DNA of 64,000 nucleotides from Ceratobasidium sp. AG-K (Eukaryota; Basidiomycota; Agaricomycetes; Cantharellales; Ceratobasidiaceae), in the NCBI GenBank assembly GCA_037039685.1, contig JAWNGF010000009.1, positions 1,054,001 to 1,118,000 of the forward strand. The letters run 5' to 3'. Below the pieces are notes generated by a model. The model did not search any database. It was not told where the DNA came from and saw nothing but the letters and a program-made list of their open reading frames with translations. Made by a program: the position numbers and the translations under genes. Below, piece by piece: positions 58,922 to 64,000 of this stretch (its first letter is position 1; each line of letters begins with the position of its first letter).

Positions 58922-60132
58922 TCAAAACTGGCGTGTCCGGCTCGATCTCCAAACGCTCCAGGGGAGTTTCCAAGACTTTGTCTGCAGCTGCGGGGCGAAT
59001 GCATCAAAGTTGACCTCTTCGAGCCGCGACAAGAAGGAAGTCACTGGCACCTGTGTTTACCCTCCCATTAACGATATGAATATGTCATGAGCAACCTGCT
59101 AAAGCTCACCGCTGATAAAAAGACAGGCATTACCTCTGCTGGGACCCCGGAGTCCTTGAAGGCGGCCCGTGCAGTGAGTATATTATCATTAGCTACTGTC
59201 GCAAATTCGAATACCGCGTCGCTGATCCCATGAGCTTCGCCACCAGAGCGAAAAACTTCCTCATGGCGCACTCCGTGTTTCGCCGTAATCTCCACAGGTA
59301 TGATCATTCGTCGTTTGGTAGCGTGGAACGGAAGTGCGCGCAACAGAGTAACGAATGAATGCGCAACGCCAACATGAGATGCTGCGTGAGCAAATGCTTC
59401 CGAGTGCCCTTGGTGGATTAGGCTGATAAGTAAATATAAAAGGGTGGAAGACGTCGCCTCGGCGTATTGAGTAGCACCCTCAAGTGTCATATGGGACTCT
59501 CTATCAAGGTCTTCATCCTGGCGGGCTGTCAGTTAGCCAGATTGTGTTTTAAAGTGTGCAGCTTACCCGAGCATCAACCATTCGCTTAAGATAGTACGAG
59601 GGAAGTTTGGCATTTTGCGAGGCTTCATGCAGTGCGATGGCAATCGGGTGCTTCACCGGTCGATTCTACGATTCGGTTAATTCGCCTGATTTTGGCTCGA
59701 TGCATAAAGCGTCACTTGCATCCGATACGGACTTAACGGCATCTCTCCAAAATTGCATCCTCATTTTCCCAATGATTGGCCGAGACACGGTTTCTCGAAT
59801 CATCGCCAACTCGATCTGGGAGCCTGTGGGGTTAGTTGACTTGCTGCTCGAAAAGGGGAGAAGAGGCTTACATTGAACGCCCGCAATGCAAAGTAGCCCG
59901 GCTGAGCTGCTCTCGGATAGAAATAAGAGCAGAGGTATGCTTCATAATCGTGCTTCCTGACCAACTCCCGACAATACACGTTCGCCTCGCTCACGCCTCC
60001 AACGCCGACAGCCGAGTTGCCCGTAGCCATTCTCCGAATTTGAAGTGGACTTATGCTCCTGCTTCCCCGTGGCGAAGAGATGTACTTGGTGCGTAATGCA
60101 TGGTCGCTCAGATGGCGGTGGAGGAGAGACAT
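58922..60132 (-). CDS. NDUFAF6-like mitochondrial complex I assembly factor (squalene/phytoene synthase fold)
   Basis: The start is the ATG at 60132; the in-frame TTG at 60165 is not needed. The N terminus is Arg/Ser-rich without acidic residues ([17 protein letters not shown], then [16 protein letters not shown]), as in a mitochondrial presequence. The domain starts with [15 protein letters not shown] and [18 protein letters not shown], then [75 protein letters not shown], and ends [15 protein letters not shown] and SSRTRQF with TGA at 58922. This matches NDUFAF6, which has the isoprenoid synthase fold but serves NADH dehydrogenase assembly in the mitochondrion. The aspartate-rich prenyl-transfer motifs are not evident, which favours NDUFAF6 over phytoene synthase. 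About five exons. It diverges from the DUF2306 gene. Confidence 0.85.
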
Positions 60133-60379
60133 CGGTCGACGCACGTGACGGCGAGTTCCCGCCAATCAGCCGATCCGTATCACCGATCCATAGCTGTAAA
60201 CGTCATCTCGACGTCAACGACGGGTACGTGGTCGACGAAAGTCACTCGGGCTCGGGCTAGCTAGAGAGCGACTCATGTGTTGGGCTCTGATTCTTCCCAT
60301 ATTTGGTTTTGCGGTAATCTGTCGAATTCCAGCCAGGCCGATTTGACCTCGGGTACCAACCACACAATATCTGGGTCGC

Positions 60380-60385
60380 TATAAA
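60380..60385 (+). promoter_or_regulatory. TATA box before the DUF2306-type gene
   Basis: TATAAA about 42 bp upstream of the ATG at 60427, inside the 294 bp divergent promoter shared with the NDUFAF6-like gene. Confidence 0.5.
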
Positions 60386-60426
60386 TCATGCTAGGCCCAT
60401 GTCCCCCAACCTAAAGCCGGCCAACA

Positions 60427-61661
60427 ATGTCTCGACCAGTCTCATTCACACCCACTCCCACTTACGATGCCATACCTTTGAACTCGGCTCAACCCCATTC
60501 TCGAACACGTACTTCCATATTTGGCTCCTTGCAGAAATGGCTCAAGTTTCGGTCACTGGGCTCGGTCAGATGGTGTATGTATTTATTCCTAAATTTCTCT
60601 TAAAACATGGCCAACTCATATGATTTCAGGGATGCTATACGGGTGAGCTATCGTTCTTTCGAACTATACCGCTCATACCTATAACAATGATACCACAATA
60701 CTCTATAGAACTGCCACAGCGGGAATGTTTATCGCCCGCATTATTCCATACATCTTCCCGAATGGGTTTAAGCTACACCTTGGCCGCGAAAGATACTTTC
60801 ACTACAGCGTTCCAATCAACAAATACCCCTTGTTGGTTCACCTAGTTACGATTCTTCCTGCTAGTCTTCTGGCCGTGTCGCAGTTTGTGCCTCGCATCCG
60901 CTCTCGTTTCACGTCCTATCATCGCATCACGGGCAGGGTTATCAACGCTCTTACCGTTGTTTCGACACTTAGCGGTTGGTCTATCGCGCGCGTCTCCTTT
61001 GGCGGCGACCTTTCTATTCAATCGGGAATCTACGTTCTGGGTCTTATGACCTTGTACTCTATGATTGCTTCCTGGAGAGCGATTCGCCAGCTGCGGATCG
61101 ACGAACACAGAGAGTGGATCATTCGAGCGTGGGGATACCAAATGTCCATAGTGACAATGCGACTGATCACGTTCGTCACAATTGTTATCATTGGGAGGAC
61201 CGGAGGTCATTACACAGTATGTCAGAACAGCTGAATGCTTTGTTACGCGACTGAATCGTGCTGTAGACTATGCCCTGTGCCGAAGTCGCAAACTCGCTTA
61301 ACGACCCAGTACTTTTTGCCCAACAATACCCTCAGTGCCTGCCTGACTGGCCGGGCAAACCTGTTACACATTTGTCTATTGAAGCGGGTTTCGGATCCCG
61401 CCTTGCTCTCGCCGCGGCTATGCGAGTAACCTTTGGGATGAGTATGTGGGTTGGTATATGCATTCACGCCATAGGGTAAGTGTCGAAATATGGTTCATGC
61501 TTTGGTAGTCCTCTATTACTTAGCTGGCTCTTTGGCATAGTGTCGAGTACTATCTTTCTAGGACCAAGGACGAATCGGCCCGCTTGCGAGAGGTTCCCCT
61601 CAAACGCCAGAAGCTTCGGCGTGGGTCCAGCACGGCCAGTGAGGGAAATGAATCCAATTAA
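60427..61661 (+). CDS. DUF2306-type multi-pass membrane protein
   Basis: Five or six exons from the ATG at 60427 to TAA at 61659-61661, all joining in frame. After a polar N terminus (MSRPVSFTPTPTYDAIPL) come hydrophobic segments around TATAGMFIARIIPYIF, PLLVHLVTILPASLLAVSQFVP, GRVINALTVVSTLSGWSIA and GIYVLGLMTLYSMIASW, the conserved DEHREWIIRAWGYQMSIVTMRLITF block, and VTFGMSMWVGICIHAIG near the end; the tail is basic (PLKRQKLRRGSS). The RIxGR-like loop (YHRITGRV) and HREW..RA block are what I associate with the DUF2306 predicted membrane family. Biochemical function is unknown. It shares a divergent promoter with a mitochondrial assembly factor; co-regulation is possible but not shown. Confidence 0.75.
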
Positions 61662-61972
61662 CAGGTCCGGCAATCAATACTGGCACAAAGTTGCACGCCG
61701 TAACGATCACGAGTCACGACACTCGCCGTATTATAGTCACACATGATACTACGTACAATATAGCTCGTATGACAACGCCTCTAGTTAATACATGGATTAT
61801 ACTCGGTTTGAATCAATGATACACTAGATGTACCGATTGATCATATGATCCAAGGGTGTCTGTCAGTAATCCAGAGTCAGCCTCGTGTATCATAATAATA
61901 CCGATACAGTAACCTCACTCATTTCAGGTGTCCAACGCAACTGTAACGCTTACGACATAGTGATCAACCACC
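61662..61972. other. Intergenic, NACHT gene promoter
   Basis: About 310 bp, AT-rich. No repeat or TATA box of note. Confidence 0.45.
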
Positions 61973-64000
61973 ATGTCGTCCACTCCGCCTGCAAAAGGCT
62001 CAAAGCGGAAGCATTTTACCAAGACGATTCGCCGCGGTGTCGAGCGAGTAAAGGGCGTCATACAGCCCTCGTCGTTGCTGGCCGCTCCAGGCACCGGAAA
62101 TACATCTGCCCTGCCCGGCCGTAGTGAATCTGCCTCACCTGATCCGTCCATAGCACCCAGCGTATCGCCTGGCGATCAATCTATTGCTGCTGAAGAGTTT
62201 GGGATAAACAGGCGTGATCATTCGATTGGACCATCAGCGACCGTTACGAGCTCAAGCTCGGCAGCAGAAAAAGGCCCACCAGAGGTTAGCCCTGGCGCCC
62301 CGACTACCGGACGAGGCGTTGCTCGTATGGATGCATCATGGCTGGGTCTGGGTACAGCACTCAGAGGTCTGGGAAAGACTACAGAGGTGTTCCCTCCTCT
62401 TGGGTTGGCGGTCAACCAGCTCATCGGCTGGGTAGATGTCGTGCAGGTACGCCAACATCATGATACCAGAAGCCGAGATGTCCTAACCAGACAGAGTACA
62501 GGAAGCTGCGATGAACACCATAGAATACGAGAGGCTGGCAACCGAGCTTGCAGCCATGCTACGCACACTTGACCAGTACGTGACCGAGCTTGGCTCAGAA
62601 GATCCGAGTGGAAGTGCCGAACGCATCGCACTGTAGGCGATGTATGTCTGTGTATGCACCCGAGGCTGAAGCTAGTGATACAGATCTATCAAAGCTGAGG
62701 TGGATGAAGTTGGTAAGAAACGAGATCGTGGTCAAGGTAGACGATTGTTCGAGTCGACTCAGGACAAGGAAGATGTCGTCAAGCGGTATCGTCGAATCAG
62801 GGGACTCTTCCGACAGCTACAAGTAAGTGGGTTACGCTTAGAGGCTGGCTCCTGGTTCTGAGTGACGAACAGAGCGAAATCAGCATTCAGGCGCTGAGAA
62901 AGACCAATAAGCAGCATGTGGTATGAAGACAACACCATTGGCTAGACCTGCGCTTACGCCCCTGGGGTAGATGGCGCTGCTCACAGGTTTATCCCCCGTC
63001 GACGACGCCGTCTATAACTCTGGCGACTCAGCGTTGAAGCGGCAAGGGTGTACTCCTAGAACGCGTGAGAAGCTGCAGCAAGATCTCAGAGACTGGATAC
63101 ATGACCCGAACGGAGCAAAGGTCTACTGGATGAACGGTATGGCAGGAACAGGAAAGACCACAATCGCATACAGTCTGTGCGAGTGGCTCAGGCAAAAGAA
63201 GCAGCTCGGTGCCAGCTTCTTCTGCTCCCGCACGTCACCTTCATGTCGCGACTTCAGACGCATCGTGCCAACGATCGCATACCAGCTTGCCAAGTACTCA
63301 CCTGGGTTCCAAGAAGCGCTATGCAAGGCCCTAGAGCAAGACGTCGACGCCGGCAAACTGGACACATGTGGGCAGGTCGAGACGCTTCTGCAAGGTCCAA
63401 TGAGTGTGGACAGCATTACGATGCCAGATGGAGTGGTGGTGGTGATCGATGCGCTGGACGAGTGCGAGGACGACTACGGAGTCCGACTCATCCTTGGGGT
63501 ACTACTGCAGCATGTTGCAAGTCTGCCCGTTCGGTTCTTTGTCACCAGCCGACCCGAGCCCGCGATCCGAGACCCGATGTCGTCAGGAAGCGGCTACTCT
63601 CCAAAGGTGCTGCACCTGCACGACATCGAGCTGTCTATCGTCGAAGAAGACATCAAGAAGTACCTCACAGCGGCACTGAGCTCGATGAGCCCGCCGCCGA
63701 CCGCCGACCAGATCGAGCTGCTGACAAAACGGGCCGGCAAGCTGTTCATATATGCGGCGACTGCTGTACGATACATCCTTCCTCGCAAGGCTTCCACAAA
63801 TCCGATCCAACGGCTGAACAGGGCTCTGACGGCCAGCCCGCAGCAAACCGAACAAGGGCAGTCGAGCAAGAGATACAAAGAGCTCGACGAACTTTACACA
63901 ACGATTCTGACGGTAGCTCTGGACGAAGAGGATGAGGTGCTGGAAGAAGAAGAGAGGAACGCCATAAGACTCGTGCTGAGAACAGTCGTGTGCGCGAGAG
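61973..64000 (+). CDS. NACHT-type STAND NTPase (fungal NLR-like), 3' end cut by window
   Basis: Starts at the ATG at 61973; exon 1 ends at 62446. The N-terminal 150 residues are Ser/Pro-rich with a basic start (KGSKRKHFTKTIRRGVERVKG). Exons 2-4 encode a helical domain (ERLATELAAMLRTLDQYV, KRYRRIRGLFRQLQ) of the kind common before NACHT modules in Agaricomycetes. The last exon, from 62971 and open to the edge, carries Walker A GMAGTGKTT (near 63140), FFCSRTSPSCRDF, Walker B VVVIDALDECED (near 63450), and FFVTSRPEP. Such proteins act in heterokaryon incompatibility or defence by ligand-driven assembly; WD40, ankyrin or TPR repeats usually follow, but the C-terminal part is outside the window. 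Both NTPase motifs are intact. Confidence 0.85.

Overview
The window reads as nuclear DNA of a filamentous basidiomycete, most likely an Agaricomycete close to Rhizoctonia/Ceratobasidiaceae. This is inferred from protein resemblance and gene style: genes are broken by many 45-60 bp GT-AG introns, there is a tandem expansion of Hsp70/HSPA12-like genes, F-box/LRR genes are present, and a fungal NACHT-type STAND gene starts at the right edge. No bacterial operon, CRISPR array, complete transposon or viral gene was recognised.

Region 1 (1-25.4 kb) is a one-direction (minus strand) family cluster. It holds six Hsp70-like ATPase genes, called A to F here (2043-4591, 7858-10302, 10960-13336, 15588-18073, 19128-21604, 22920-25415). 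Three members of a second family lie between them: P-loop/G-domain plus coiled-coil proteins at <1-1674 and 5517-7537, and a relative at 13703-15081 that has lost the G domain and carries an N-terminal membrane anchor. In transcription order the pattern is Hsp70 then G/coiled-coil gene, seen three times. The Hsp70-like genes share an upstream element with core TAGCCAC about 90-220 bp before the ATG, and a conserved C-terminal peptide on its own last exon. Copy C has changes in all three ATP-binding signatures. D, E and F look like the youngest triplication.

Region 2 (25.4-34.8 kb) begins with 2.6 kb in which I see no supportable gene. Then come a GC-rich gene for a disordered proline/serine-rich protein (28028-29095), guanylate kinase (29774-30538, minus) and, divergently from a 107 bp gap, a TPR-F-box-LRR gene (30646-32485). 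The F-box gene is followed by a decayed tandem copy (32979-34800).

Region 3 (34.8-49.9 kb) holds a decayed Spo71/Mug56-like double-PH gene (36614-38971), an MFS sugar porter (39709-42000), the RNA 5'-triphosphatase subunit of the capping apparatus (43606-45505), and, tail to tail with it, a Tcp11/Sok1-family gene (46265-48283). An intron-containing tRNA-Thr(AGT) lies at 49867-49952.

Region 4 (50-64 kb) starts with about 4 kb without a recognisable gene. It continues with a long F-box-like protein (54093-57629, minus), a four-helix membrane protein (58287-58802), an NDUFAF6-like complex I assembly factor (58922-60132, minus) divergent from a DUF2306-type membrane protein (60427-61661), and the 5' part of a NACHT NTPase gene cut by the right edge (61973->64000).

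All exon boundaries were placed by eye from splice signals, reading frame and comparison between paralogs in the window; they are predictions.
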